A DNA stretch of 64,000 nt, from positions 1 to 64,000 of the forward strand of contig NZ_JAURXB010000073.1 in NCBI RefSeq assembly GCF_030654605.1, in the 5' to 3' direction. The position numbers and the translations under genes were made by a program. Position 1 is the first letter of the stretch. Every line of letters starts with the position of its first letter. Below the pieces are notes generated by a model. That model did not search any database, was not told the origin of the DNA, and saw nothing but the letters and a program-made list of their open reading frames with translations. Positions 1 to 9,046 of the stretch are shown one piece after another. This stretch comes from Bradyrhizobium sp. (GTDB lineage Bacteria; Pseudomonadota; Alphaproteobacteria; Rhizobiales; Xanthobacteraceae).

Positions 1-674
1 GCGAGATGGCGTCCGGAATATTCCAGCACCATCGCCTCATGCACCATGGTGAGTTCGAGGTGCGTGGCCGGATTGTCGACCGGGATACGCGCATTCTCGG
101 CCAGCGCCACCATGAACAGCGCGATAATCGCCATGCCCAGCGATACCCGCAGCCCGACGTAGGACGAGCCCATGAAGTTGGCGACGGTCGACAACTGCGT
201 CGAGCCGGCGACCAGCGCCATGCAAAACACGATCAGCAGCATCGCCGGCTCCGCCAGTGCCGCGATCATGACCTCGCGGCTGGAGCCGATGCCACCGAAA
301 CTGGTGCCGACGTCCATCCCCGCCAGCGCCAGAAAGAAGCGTGCGCTTCCCAGCAGCGCCACGATCGCAATCAGGTCGGCGGTCCAGTTGAAGAGAAGGC
401 CGGTGGCGAATGTCGGCACCAGGGCTGCGGCGACCCAGATCGCCGCGAAGGTCACATAGGGCGTGACGCGGAACAGCCATGAGGCGTTGTCGGCCAGCAC
501 CACCTCCTTGCGGAGCAGCCGCAACAGGTCGCGATAGGGCTGAACCATCGACGCGCCCTGGCGGCGGACCAGCCGCGCCTTGATCTTGCGCACGAAGCCG
601 GTCAGCAGCGGCGCCATCAGCAGCACCAGCAGCATCTGCAGTCCCTGCACGATGATGTCCGAGATCACGACCAT
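1..674 (-). CDS. hyfC: Hydrogenase-4-like membrane subunit (HyfC/NuoH family), 3' end outside window
   Basis: The reverse strand reads from an ATG at 674 to the window edge without a stop (about 224 codons). The translation is strongly hydrophobic, with several membrane segments and the NuoH-like loop motifs ENARIPVDNPATHLE and HEAMVLEYSGRH, which in this family face the quinone/proton-channel interface. The start overlaps the stop of the upstream hyfB-like gene by 10 bases, so the two are translationally coupled. In HyfC/HycD-type subunits this protein anchors the peripheral hydrogenase-like arm to the membrane. The large subunit is not visible, so whether the complex is a true hydrogenase cannot be decided here. 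Confidence 0.88.
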   Translation of the reverse strand, partial: MVVISDIIVQGLQMLLVLLMAPLLTGFVRKIKARLVRRQGASMVQPYRDLLRLLRKEVVLADNASWLFRVTPYVTFAAIWVAAALVPTFATGLLFNWTADLIAIVALLGSARFFLALAGMDVGTSFGGIGSSREVMIAALAEPAMLLIVFCMALVAGSTQLSTVANFMGSSYVGLRVSLGMAIIALFMVALAENARIPVDNPATHLELTMVHEAMVLEYSGRHL

Positions 675-2683
675 ATCGCGAGCACCAGAAGCAGGGTGAC
701 GAGGGTGGCGAACACCAGGCTGAGGTAGCGCCGGATGGTCAGGAACTGCAGAGCATTGAGCCGGTCGGCGGAGAACCCGACCGCGCTGCTGACCGGCTGA
801 TACAGCTTCTCCCAGACCAGATCGTGCAATTCGATCCGAAGCCGCGCCGGCCTGGTATCGCCGGGAGCCGGCATGTCGACATGGTCGCGGGCGTGGAACA
901 AGTTCGTGCCGAACACCCGGCGGATCGGCTGCGCGAAGCTGCCGCCGGAATACTGCGCGGCGGGGACGGCATCGGGAAAGCCGCAGCCCCAGGCCGGCGC
1001 GCGGCGCAGCGCATGCGAGGCGAAGCGGTGGATGAAATAGACCGCCAGCGAAGCCGAGATCGCGATGAACACCATCACCAGCAATCCGTTATAGGAGCCG
1101 CGGCTTTCGCTGACCGGCACGATCGACAGCCAGGGCACATGGGCCTGCACCGGCAGGCGGCTGCCGAGGATTTCGACGGCAACAGGTGAGAGCGCGTCCA
1201 TCACCGGTCCCGGCAGGATTCCGGCCAGCAGGCAAAGCGCTGCGAGGATGAACATCGCCGCCAGCGAAATGCGGTCGACCTCGACGGCGGTTTCCGCCGC
1301 AGGGCTGCGCGGCCGGCCGAGGAAGGTCACGCCGAACACCTTGACGAAGCATGCCGCGGCCAGCGCTGCCGCCAGCGCCAGCATCGCGCCGACCGCGGGC
1401 ACCATGATCTTCAGCGCCCATTGCGGCAGCTCCGGACTTTGCAGCACGGCCTGGAAGATCAGCCATTCCGAGACGAAGCCGTTGAACGGCGGCAGCGCCG
1501 AGATCGCGACGCAGCCGATCAGCACGACGAAGCTGGTCAGCGGCATGCGGTGGATCAGGCCGCCGAGCTTGTCCATGTCGCGCTCGCCGGTCGAGGTCAG
1601 CACGGCGCCGGCGCCGAAGAACAGCAGGCTCTTGAAGAACGAGTGGTTGAGCACGTGAAAGAGTGCGGCGGTGAAGGCGAGCGCCGCTGGCAGCTTCTGG
1701 CCGTTGGCCTGAAACGCCAGCGCAAGCCCGAGGCTGACGAAGATGATGCCGACGTTTTCGATGGTGCTGTAGGCCAGGAGGCGCTTCAGGTCGGTTTCCA
1801 TCATGGCATAGAGGATGCCCATCACGGCGGTGATGCTGCCGAGGCCGAGCACGATCACGCTGGCCGGCCAGGTCGGCGGGCCCAAGAGATCGAACACGAC
1901 GCGGATGAAACCGTAGATCGCGACCTTGGTCATGACGCCGCTCATCAGCGCCGAGACGTGGCTCGGCGCCGCCGGATGCGCCAGCGGCAGCCAGACGTGC
2001 AGCGGGACCAGGCCGGCCTTCGAGCCGGCGCCGATCAGCATCAGGATCAGCACCAAGGCTGCGACGTACGGCGTATGCGGCGTGTTGCGGATGGCGGCGA
2101 AGCCGTAGTCTCCCGCAGGGCCTGCGAGCAGGCCGAACGCCAGCAGCAGCGCCAGTGTGCCGAAGCTCGCCATGACAAGATAGATGTACCCCGCCCTGGC
2201 GTTGCCGGCCTCGCGGTGGTGCGCCATGACAAGCGCCCAGGAAGCCAGCGACATGAATTCCCAGCACAGCAGATAGGAAAACGCGTCATCCGCCAGCACC
2301 ACCAGGTTCATGCCGGCGAGGAAGGCGGGGAAGAACGGCAGCACCCGGTGCGGCGACGATTCATGGTGTCCGTAGCCGAGGCCGTAAAGGCTGGCCGCCG
2401 CGCCGCCGAGATTGACGACGACGAGGAAAAACGCGGCCAGCGCGTCCATGCGGAAATGCGCGCCGAGCCACGGCAATCCGACCGGCAGGATCAGGCCGGC
2501 GGCATCGGCCGGGCCGCCGAGCAGCGCGCGCAACGACCCGGCCAGCGCGGCGAGGCAAACGATCAGAGTGGCGGTGTAGACAACCGCGGTCGCGATCTTG
2601 CTGCGGCTCAGTGCGATCGCCAGAACCGCCAGCCCAAGCAATCCGGCAACACAAACCATTTGCAGGGCGACCGCCGACATCAT
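665..2683 (-). CDS. hyfB: Proton-conducting antiporter-like subunit, hydrogenase-4 component B family
   Basis: A 672-residue polytopic membrane protein of the NuoL/MrpA/HyfB superfamily. The central part carries the typical proton-channel segment (SHVSALMSGVMTKVAIYGF) and a FKSLLFFGAGAV stretch; the family translocates protons coupled to redox chemistry in the peripheral arm. I chose the ATG at 2683 because it overlaps the stop of the upstream XRE gene (ATGATG over TGA). A longer reading frame extending to 3037 has no membrane character upstream and runs through the XRE gene in another frame. It is followed by an overlapping hyfC-like gene, as in Hyf/formate-hydrogenlyase-type operons. Confidence 0.9.
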   Translation of the reverse strand: MMSAVALQMVCVAGLLGLAVLAIALSRSKIATAVVYTATLIVCLAALAGSLRALLGGPADAAGLILPVGLPWLGAHFRMDALAAFFLVVVNLGGAAASLYGLGYGHHESSPHRVLPFFPAFLAGMNLVVLADDAFSYLLCWEFMSLASWALVMAHHREAGNARAGYIYLVMASFGTLALLLAFGLLAGPAGDYGFAAIRNTPHTPYVAALVLILMLIGAGSKAGLVPLHVWLPLAHPAAPSHVSALMSGVMTKVAIYGFIRVVFDLLGPPTWPASVIVLGLGSITAVMGILYAMMETDLKRLLAYSTIENVGIIFVSLGLALAFQANGQKLPAALAFTAALFHVLNHSFFKSLLFFGAGAVLTSTGERDMDKLGGLIHRMPLTSFVVLIGCVAISALPPFNGFVSEWLIFQAVLQSPELPQWALKIMVPAVGAMLALAAALAAACFVKVFGVTFLGRPRSPAAETAVEVDRISLAAMFILAALCLLAGILPGPVMDALSPVAVEILGSRLPVQAHVPWLSIVPVSESRGSYNGLLVMVFIAISASLAVYFIHRFASHALRRAPAWGCGFPDAVPAAQYSGGSFAQPIRRVFGTNLFHARDHVDMPAPGDTRPARLRIELHDLVWEKLYQPVSSAVGFSADRLNALQFLTIRRYLSLVFATLVTLLLVLAIWS

Positions 2684-3000
2684 CTGCGCGCCCTCGTTCC
2701 GCTCGATGCCTTGGTCTCGATCTGATGGTCCAGATAGGTCCGTGACGATCCGGAATTGACCTTCAGCCGCACTCCGCGTCCCCCGGCGCCGCTGACCGCG
2801 CCTTCGTCGATCAACTCGATGCCGGCGCCTTCGAGCGCCGTGATCAGCTTCACCAGCGAATCGACATTGCCCCGGACCATCGATTCGCTGGCCTCCATGC
2901 GCTGAATGGTCGGCGCGGAAAGCCCGGACAGCTCTGCGAGCTGGCGTTGATCGATGCCGAGCAACACCCTGGCAGCCCGCAATTGCGCCGCAGTGATCAT
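2680..3000 (-). CDS. Small XRE-family HTH regulator coupled to the hyf-like operon
   Basis: A 106-residue protein. Residues about 1-60 form a Cro/CI-type helix-turn-helix (LRAARVLLGIDQRQLAELSGLSAPTIQRME reads as the five-helix fold), and the rest is a short C-terminal tail with no recognised domain. Its TGA stop overlaps the hyfB start by 4 bases, so it is the first gene of the operon. A well-formed promoter with an inverted repeat across the -10 lies 51 bases upstream, which suggests autoregulation and therefore control of the whole membrane complex. The regulated signal is unknown. Confidence 0.85.
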   Translation of the reverse strand: MITAAQLRAARVLLGIDQRQLAELSGLSAPTIQRMEASESMVRGNVDSLVKLITALEGAGIELIDEGAVSGAGGRGVRLKVNSGSSRTYLDHQIETKASSGTRARR

Positions 3001-3049
3001 CCCCTTGCCTCGCTGCCGGGACTTCAGCCGATATCAAACATCACCACTG

Positions 3050-3078
3050 CATCATAACTAATGATGTTAAAGTGTCAA
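3050..3078 (-). promoter_or_regulatory. Predicted sigma-70 promoter with palindromic operator upstream of the XRE/hyf operon
   Basis: On the minus strand a perfect -35 TTGACA (3073-3078) is separated by 16 bases from a TATGAT -10 box (3051-3056). A 17-base dyad, CATCAT-N5-ATGATG (3050-3066), lies exactly over the -10. A second, wider dyad AACATCA (3037-3043)/TGATGTT (3062-3068) brackets it. This is the usual geometry for a repressor that autoregulates. The stretch is much richer in A+T than its surroundings. Confidence 0.7.
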
Positions 3079-3211
3079 TAAGTGATATGTAGGATATCTA
3101 TTCTAAGGGATGCCTTCGAGGCGATCCGGCAACCGTGCCGCAAAGCCGGCTGATGTCGTGCCGGTCCGATGCGACGGCCGGACGGAAGCGGAAGCCTGGC
3201 GTTGAAGGATT

Positions 3212-4018
3212 TCAGCCCGCGCGCGAGGCGATCGCCGTCATCAGCTGTGGCAGCAGAAGCGGCGTGCCGTCGGAATGCCGCTGCACCCTGACGTCGATCT
3301 CGAACACCGTTCGGATCAGGTCATCGGTCACGGTTCGCTCGGGGATGTCGTCGGCCACCTTGACGCCCCGGTGCAGCACGACGATGCGGTCGGCGAAGCG
3401 CACCGCCAGATTGAGATCGTGCAGGATCGCGACGACGGCGGTGCCATCAGCCGCGCGGCGGCGCGCGGTCTCCACCAGGTCGATCTGGTGCCGCAAATCG
3501 AGGCTCGAGGTCGGTTCGTCCTACAGCAGCAGGCCGGGTCCGTGCACGGCCTCGCCGCAGGCGAGCTGGACCAGCACGCGGGCGAAATGCGCGCGCTGCT
3601 GCTCGCCGCCCGAAAGTGTCGGCAGCTTGCGATGGCGGAATTCTTCAAGGCCGACTTCGTGCAAGGCGGCGTCGACCAGCGGCCGGGCGAACGCGCTGCC
3701 GGCGTCGCCGGCGCCCATGTGAACGATCTCTTCCACCGTAAAGGGAAAGCTGACGCTGACATGCTGCGACAGCATGGCGCGATGCAGGGCAAGCTGATGC
3801 GACGAATATCCCTGCAAATCGCGCTGTTTCAGCCGCACTGCGCCGCTGCTGGCGCGCAGGTCGCCGGAGATCAGCCGCAGCAGCGTCGACTTGCCCGCGC
3901 CGTTCGGCCCGACGATGGCGACCGTCTCGCCGGCCTCGACGCGCAAATCGACATGATCGACCAGCGTGGCGCCGCCGATGTCAATCGAAACCGCGCGGGC
4001 TTCGAGCAGGGCGGTCAC
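3212..4018 (-). pseudogene. hmuV: Haem ABC transporter ATPase HmuV interrupted by an in-frame TAG
   Basis: This frame encodes a full-length HmuV-type ATPase (269 codons including the terminal stop). It starts at GTG 4018, which overlaps the hmuU stop. The Walker A motif GPNGAGKST and the signature LSGGEQQR are intact. At 3521-3523 a TAG replaces the residue just before the Walker B aspartate (LLL-stop-DEPTSSLD), and the frame then continues unbroken to the H-loop region (ILHDLN) and a normal stop at 3212. Everything after the TAG is conserved, so the change looks recent: a single base substitution (for example TTG to TAG), a sequencing error, or a suppressed codon. As read, the product is 165 residues and cannot hydrolyse ATP. 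Confidence 0.88.
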
Positions 4019-5109
4019 AGCGCCACCAGCCCGCGCTGGCGCAGCAGCATGTAGAGAAAGAACGGCGCGCCGATCGCCGCGGTCAGAATCCCGATCGGCA
4101 TTTCGGCGGGCGCCACGATGGTGCGGGCCAGCGTGTCGGCGCCGACCAGCAGGATGGCGCCGAGCAGAGCGGAGGCCGGCAGCAGCAGCCGGTGCGCCGG
4201 TCCGATCACCAGCCGCAGCAGATGCGGCACCACGATGCCGACAAACCCGACCACACCGCAGATCGAGACCGCGACGCCGGTCATCGCCGACACCAGCACG
4301 ATCGAGATTCGTTTCAGCCGCTCGACGTCGACGCCGCTGTGAAAGGCCTCGGCTTCGCCGAGCACCAGCACATCGAGCCCGCGCGCGATCCACAGGCACG
4401 CCGCCAAGCCGAGCACCAGCACCGGTGCGATGGTGGCAGTCTTGGCCCAGGTCGCGCCGCTTAACGACCCCAGCAGCCAGAACGTGATATCGCGCAACTG
4501 GCGATCGTCGGCGACGAACACCAATAGCCCGATGCCGGCATTGGCGATGGCGGCGATCGCAAGGCCCGCGAGCAGGAAGATCGCGATCGAGGTACGGCCG
4601 GCGCGGCTGGCGATGGCATAGAGGATCACGGTGGTCGCCAGCGAGCCCGCGAACGCCGCCAGTGGCAGCAATTCGTTCTGCATGAAGCGAAGGCTTTCGC
4701 CGAGCCGGCTGTCGGTGAACACGATGGCGGCGGCGGCAAAGAACGCGCCGCCGGAGGATACGCCGACCAGCGCCGGATCGGCCAGCGGATTGCGAAACAG
4801 GCCCTGCATGATGGCGCCCGACACCGCGAGCAAGGCGCCGACCATGGCGGCCGCAGCTATCCGGGGAATCCGGATCGACCACAGCACCAGCTGGTCGCGC
4901 GACGTCAGCGGATCAACCGGGTGCTCCGGCCAGAAGCCGAGGGCGGCGGGGAGGCGGCTGAGCGGAATGCCCGCGGCACCCACCGTCAGCGCGACGAGGG
5001 CGGCGCCCGTCAGCGCGGCGAGCAGACAAACAAGTGTCAGCAAAGCGGGAGGGCGCAGCGACCGTCGCGCGGGCGCCGTCGCGCGGTTGGCTGCCGCAAG
5101 CGCGGTCAT
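4015..5109 (-). CDS. hmuU: Haem ABC transporter permease HmuU (FecCD family)
   Basis: A 364-residue permease with about ten hydrophobic segments and the FecCD-type motifs RIPR, GLFRNPLADPALVGVSSG and the C-terminal GFVGIVVPHLLRL coupling region. It forms the inner-membrane channel for haem delivered by HmuT. The ATG at 5109 overlaps the hmuT stop as ATGA; a TTG three codons earlier is the only other nearby start. The stop overlaps the GTG of hmuV. The tight overlaps indicate a single transcript. Confidence 0.94.
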   Translation of the reverse strand: MTALAAANRATAPARRSLRPPALLTLVCLLAALTGAALVALTVGAAGIPLSRLPAALGFWPEHPVDPLTSRDQLVLWSIRIPRIAAAAMVGALLAVSGAIMQGLFRNPLADPALVGVSSGGAFFAAAAIVFTDSRLGESLRFMQNELLPLAAFAGSLATTVILYAIASRAGRTSIAIFLLAGLAIAAIANAGIGLLVFVADDRQLRDITFWLLGSLSGATWAKTATIAPVLVLGLAACLWIARGLDVLVLGEAEAFHSGVDVERLKRISIVLVSAMTGVAVSICGVVGFVGIVVPHLLRLVIGPAHRLLLPASALLGAILLVGADTLARTIVAPAEMPIGILTAAIGAPFFLYMLLRQRGLVAL

Positions 5110-6074
5110 TGCCGGCAATTGGCCGTGAGTACGGCAGGCGCGAAGGTTTCGGCCTGCGGCGCCAGCGCCGGATAGAGCTTTACCGACAAATCGCGCGCCG
5201 CTGCAGCGGTGCGCGGCCCGAAGCCGAGCAGGTAGAGACCGTCCATCGAGATGAAGGCCTTGTTGGCCACGACCGGGGTCATCGCGAAGGCCGGGTGGGC
5301 GTAGACGGCTTCGTCCTCCAGCGAATCCTTTCCGCGCTGGATCGACAGCACGACGTCGGGCCTGGCCGCGACGATCGCCTCGTCGTTGATCATCTTGTAG
5401 CCGTCATAGCCGTCGATCGCGTTGACGCCGCCGGACAGCCTGATGATCTCGTCGGCGGCGCTCTTGCGCCCGGCGACCATCGCGCGGCCGCTCAGCAGCG
5501 ATATCACGAACATCACCCGCACCGGTTTTGTCACCTTGGCGCGAAGCTCGCGCAATTGCTCCAGATCGCCTCCGACCACGGCGGTGAGGCAGGCCGCGCG
5601 CGCGTCCGCGCCCATGGCGTGGCCGATCAGCCTGATCTTGTCGAGCAGCCCTTGTTCCGAAATGATTTCCGGCACCAGCACCAGCGGCACTTTCGCCGCC
5701 TCCAGCACATCCATGGTTTCCTTCGGACCGGACCCCTGCATCGCCAGCACCAGCGAGGGATTGAGTCCGAGCACCCCTTCCGCCGAAAGCTGTCGCATGT
5801 AGCCGACATTGGGCTTGTCGCGCAGCGCCGCGGCCGGAAACAGGCTGGTCGCGTCGACGCCGGCGAGGCGGTCTTCGAGGCCGAGCGCGTAGAGAATTTC
5901 GGTGATGGCGCCACCGATCGAAACGATGCGCGCCGGATTCTCGATGGTCACGTCGCGGTCGCGCGCGTCGTGCACCGTAACACCGGCGGCGAGTGCGGCG
6001 CCGCCGCTCGCGAGGCAACCGGCCACGACCACGGACCGGATCACCGGAAGCATATGATTGCGACAAAAGCTCAT
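5106..6074 (-). CDS. hmuT: Periplasmic haem-binding protein HmuT
   Basis: A 322-residue substrate-binding protein of the PhuT/HmuT class. It has an N-terminal signal sequence (hydrophobic segment followed by GGAALAAG, with cleavage near AAL-AAG) and the helical-backbone fold motifs IVSIGGAITEILYALG and GVDATSLFPAAA. It hands haem from the outer-membrane receptor to HmuU. The ATG at 6074 lies 8 bases after the hmuP stop; an internal Met at 6050 would still leave a signal peptide. It is the third gene counted from hmuV and the second from the divergent promoter. Confidence 0.93.
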   Translation of the reverse strand: MSFCRNHMLPVIRSVVVAGCLASGGAALAAGVTVHDARDRDVTIENPARIVSIGGAITEILYALGLEDRLAGVDATSLFPAAALRDKPNVGYMRQLSAEGVLGLNPSLVLAMQGSGPKETMDVLEAAKVPLVLVPEIISEQGLLDKIRLIGHAMGADARAACLTAVVGGDLEQLRELRAKVTKPVRVMFVISLLSGRAMVAGRKSAADEIIRLSGGVNAIDGYDGYKMINDEAIVAARPDVVLSIQRGKDSLEDEAVYAHPAFAMTPVVANKAFISMDGLYLLGFGPRTAAAARDLSVKLYPALAPQAETFAPAVLTANCRQ

Positions 6075-6082
6075 TGCCGGTC

Positions 6083-6289
6083 TCACTTGGTCAGGATCAG
6101 TTTGTTTTGGGACGTCAGCCGCAGACGATAGGCGTCCTCGCCATGCGCAATGATGATCTCGCGCTCGCCCGAAAACAGATCGCGGCTGTCCAGTCGATTG
6201 CCGGTGACGGTCAGGGATCGCGTGGCGGGAGAGGTGGTGACGGCATGTTGGCCCCCGCGCTCCAGGTCGTCTCGAGAAGCTGCGGACAT
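6083..6289 (-). CDS. hmuP: HemP/HmuP haemin uptake regulator-like protein
   Basis: A 68-residue protein whose C-terminal half is the HemP signature (LDSRDLFSGEREIIIAHG, then YRLRLTSQNKLILTK). In Bradyrhizobium, HmuP acts with Irr as a co-activator of haem-uptake genes (established knowledge of the family). I start it at ATG 6289. The same frame stays open upstream into the hmuR leader, but without HemP-like sequence. It heads the leftward hmuPTUV operon, divergent from hmuR. Confidence 0.9.
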   Translation of the reverse strand: MSAASRDDLERGGQHAVTTSPATRSLTVTGNRLDSRDLFSGEREIIIAHGEDAYRLRLTSQNKLILTK

Positions 6290-6545
6290 TTCGTTGCTTG
6301 CACCTTTGCACTGGCCGATGGGAGCTGCAGTCTTACAGGTCGATCGAACCGCAATCCAAGAGTTGCAATTTACAATCGATATAAACTGCGCAGTCTTTTT
6401 CTTGACCGTGCAGACGCCGGCTCGTAACCAATGATGGCGAGATGCGGGCGGGGTGCCCGCGCCTCGAATTGGTAGCCAGCAAGCAGCTGCATTCGGATGC
6501 AGCGCCCGCCAGCCGAGCCCACAACAGATAAACAGGGTTGGGGTT
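6290..6545. promoter_or_regulatory. Divergent hmuP/hmuR control region
   Basis: The 256-base gap between two divergent haem genes must hold both promoters. It contains a perfect 10-base palindrome ACTGCGCAGT (6385-6394), a TTTA-N9-TAAA dyad just before it (6370-6386), and a rightward TTGACC (6402-6407) that could serve as a -35 for hmuR. In Bradyrhizobium this interval normally carries an iron control element read by Irr and HmuP. I cannot match a strict ICE consensus here, so the exact operator is uncertain. Confidence 0.5.
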
Positions 6546-8906
6546 ATGATGGCTGACGGGGCTGGGCGTTCGCGCGCCTTGATTTTGGGCGCGTCGATAT
6601 TTTCATTGTCATTGGGTTTTGCAGATGCCGGATTCGCGCAGACCGCAGCCGCGGATGGCGTCGGCCGTTCGCCGGACCGGCAAAAACAAGCGCAGAAACA
6701 ATCCAGGCGCCAGCCGAAGCCGCAGAATGTGGAGGCCACGCCCGCGCCGGTCCTGAACGCGCGTGCCCAGATCGGCGGGACGCCGGTGCAGTCGCTCGAC
6801 ACCATCACGGTCGCGGCCTCGAAGACCGAAGAGCGGGCCATCGATGCGCTGGCTCCGGTCAGCGTCGTGACGCTCGAGCAGATCCAGGGGCTGCAGCCGA
6901 AGCGGCTGGCGGATATTTTCTACAACGTGCCCGGCGTGTCGTTCCAGGATCGCGGCGACGATCCGGCGACCGCGATCAACATTCGCGGTCTGCAGGATTT
7001 CGGCCGCGTTGCCGTGGTGGTCGACGGCGCACGGCAGAACTATCAGCGCTCCGGACACAACGCCAACGGCTCGTTCTTCCTCGATCCGGAACTGGTCGGC
7101 GGCGTCGACATCGTGCGCGGCCCGACCGCCAACATCTACGGCTCCGGCGCGATCGGCGGCGTGGTCTCGTTCCGCACCAAGGATATCAACGACGTGGTTC
7201 GCCCCGGCGAGCGCTGGGGCGTGGATATGACCGGCTCCTATGGCACCAACAAGGATCGCTGGCTGGGCTCGGTATTCGCAGGCGTTCGCGCCGATCCGAA
7301 CGTCGATATATTCGGCGGCGCGGTCTATCGCAAACAGTCCAACTACAAGGATGGCAGCGGCGCTGAAATCGGCAACACCGGCAACGAAATCGCCGGCGGC
7401 CTGATGAAGCTGACGGTGCGCCCCGCCGAAGGCCATGAGATCAAGCTCGGCACGGTGTTTCAGGACTACCAGTACGACATCGGGCAGTTCAACCGCGGCC
7501 CCGTGCTGACGGCGGCACAGCGCGCGCTGTACCAGGGCTCCTCGGTCTATGCGTCCGATACCAGGAACTATACCGGCACGCTGACCTGGAAATACTCCAA
7601 ACCCGACGACATGTGGTTCGACTGGAACGCCACGCTGTACGGCAATCGCACCGAGAACGACCAGGTCAAGACCTATCACAACAGCACCGCCGGCGCCGCG
7701 CTGTGCGGGGCGGGAAATTTCGGCAACAATATCTCCGGTTGCGTCGGCGACAGGCGTGGCTACGTGCTCGACACCATCGGGATCGACGTCAACAATACCA
7801 CCCGCTTCAATGTCGGCGATTGGCGCAATGCCCTGACATACGGCGTCGATGCGTTTCAGGACAACGTCAAGACCAGCGACAGCCGCGGCAATTCGAACAT
7901 CACCACGCCGGGCGGCTTGCGGACGGTTTCCGGCGGCTTTGTCCAGTTGAAGAACAATTATTCGACCTGGCTCGAGGTCGTCAGCGCGATTCGCTACGAC
8001 CGTTACGACCTGGATTCGGCAACCGTATCGACGGGCGGCGATCGTTTCTCGCCGAAGATCACCGTCGGCGTGACGCCGGTGGCAGGCTTCACACCCTATG
8101 TCAGCTATGCCGAAGGTTATCGCGCCCCCTCGATCACGGAGACGCTGATCGCTGGCGCGCACGCCACCGGTGGGGGTCCCGCGTTGTTCGTCTGTCCCGG
8201 CGGCACCACCGGATTGTTCTGCTTCCTCCCGAATCCGAACCTGCGGCCGGAGGTCGGCAAGAACAAGGAAGCCGGTCTCAATCTCAAGCGTGACGGAATC
8301 TTCACCGCCAACGACAGCTTCCGCGGCAAGTTCAACGTGTTCCGCAACGACGTCGAGGGTTACATCGACCTGGTCGGGTCGGCGCCAGTTCCAGTGCCGC
8401 CGTTCGGTTCATTCATCCAGTTCTACCAGTACCAGAACATCGCCCATGCCAGGATCGAGGGCTTCGAAGCCGAGGCGATGTACGATGCGGGCACCTGGTT
8501 CGTCGGCGTCGCCGGCCACCTGATCCGCGGCAAGAACACACGGACCAATGTTGGCCTGGCCACCATTACGCCGCGCAAGGTGACGACCACGGGCGGTGTC
8601 AGGCTGCTCGACCGCAGGCTGGTGCTGTCGGCGCAATGGTCGTCGTTCGGCGCCAACAACGATCTGCCGACAGGCTATCTGCCGTCGACGGGTTACGAAC
8701 TGGTCAACCTGTACCTGAGCTGGCAGGCGACCAAGGACATCGTCTTCACGGCGTCGGTCGACAATCTGTTGAACCAGTACTACCGGCCCTATGCGATCCC
8801 GGGATCCTCGACCGACGGCACCACGCAGAACGACGTGCTGTTCTCGAGCCCCGGTCCCGGCACGGTCTACAAGGCCGGACTGAAAGTTCATTTTGGCGGA
8901 GCATGA
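6546..8906 (+). CDS. hmuR: TonB-dependent haem receptor HmuR
   Basis: A 786-residue outer-membrane receptor of the haemoglobin/haem receptor family. A signal peptide (residues 1 to about 33, ending GFAQ) is followed by a linker, a TonB box (LDTITVAA) and a plug domain (NVPGVSFQDRG, NIRGLQDFGRVAVVVDGARQ). The beta-barrel carries the haem-receptor motifs YRAPS and NPNLRPE and ends in a terminal beta-strand (VYKAGLKVHFGGA). The frame opens at 6453, but only the start at 6546 or 6549 places the signal peptide at the N-terminus. It is the first gene of the rightward haem operon. Confidence 0.95.
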   Translation: MMADGAGRSRALILGASIFSLSLGFADAGFAQTAAADGVGRSPDRQKQAQKQSRRQPKPQNVEATPAPVLNARAQIGGTPVQSLDTITVAASKTEERAIDALAPVSVVTLEQIQGLQPKRLADIFYNVPGVSFQDRGDDPATAINIRGLQDFGRVAVVVDGARQNYQRSGHNANGSFFLDPELVGGVDIVRGPTANIYGSGAIGGVVSFRTKDINDVVRPGERWGVDMTGSYGTNKDRWLGSVFAGVRADPNVDIFGGAVYRKQSNYKDGSGAEIGNTGNEIAGGLMKLTVRPAEGHEIKLGTVFQDYQYDIGQFNRGPVLTAAQRALYQGSSVYASDTRNYTGTLTWKYSKPDDMWFDWNATLYGNRTENDQVKTYHNSTAGAALCGAGNFGNNISGCVGDRRGYVLDTIGIDVNNTTRFNVGDWRNALTYGVDAFQDNVKTSDSRGNSNITTPGGLRTVSGGFVQLKNNYSTWLEVVSAIRYDRYDLDSATVSTGGDRFSPKITVGVTPVAGFTPYVSYAEGYRAPSITETLIAGAHATGGGPALFVCPGGTTGLFCFLPNPNLRPEVGKNKEAGLNLKRDGIFTANDSFRGKFNVFRNDVEGYIDLVGSAPVPVPPFGSFIQFYQYQNIAHARIEGFEAEAMYDAGTWFVGVAGHLIRGKNTRTNVGLATITPRKVTTTGGVRLLDRRLVLSAQWSSFGANNDLPTGYLPSTGYELVNLYLSWQATKDIVFTASVDNLLNQYYRPYAIPGSSTDGTTQNDVLFSSPGPGTVYKAGLKVHFGGA

Positions 8907-9046
8907 CTCGGACGGACTGAAATTTCAGAACTGATCGCTCCGGCGCCGCGCTGATGTCCCCAGCGCGGCCTCGGCGCGTTCTGGTTATCGCCGACCAGCC
9001 CCATTCGTTCCATCGGGCGATGATGCCCCACAGCAGGAGAGTCTTG

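Noticed and set aside
1421..2725. 434-residue plus-strand open frame
   Set aside because: It is antisense to hyfB and has the Arg/His/Gln-rich make-up of a GC-rich shadow frame; the minus strand encodes a clear membrane protein.
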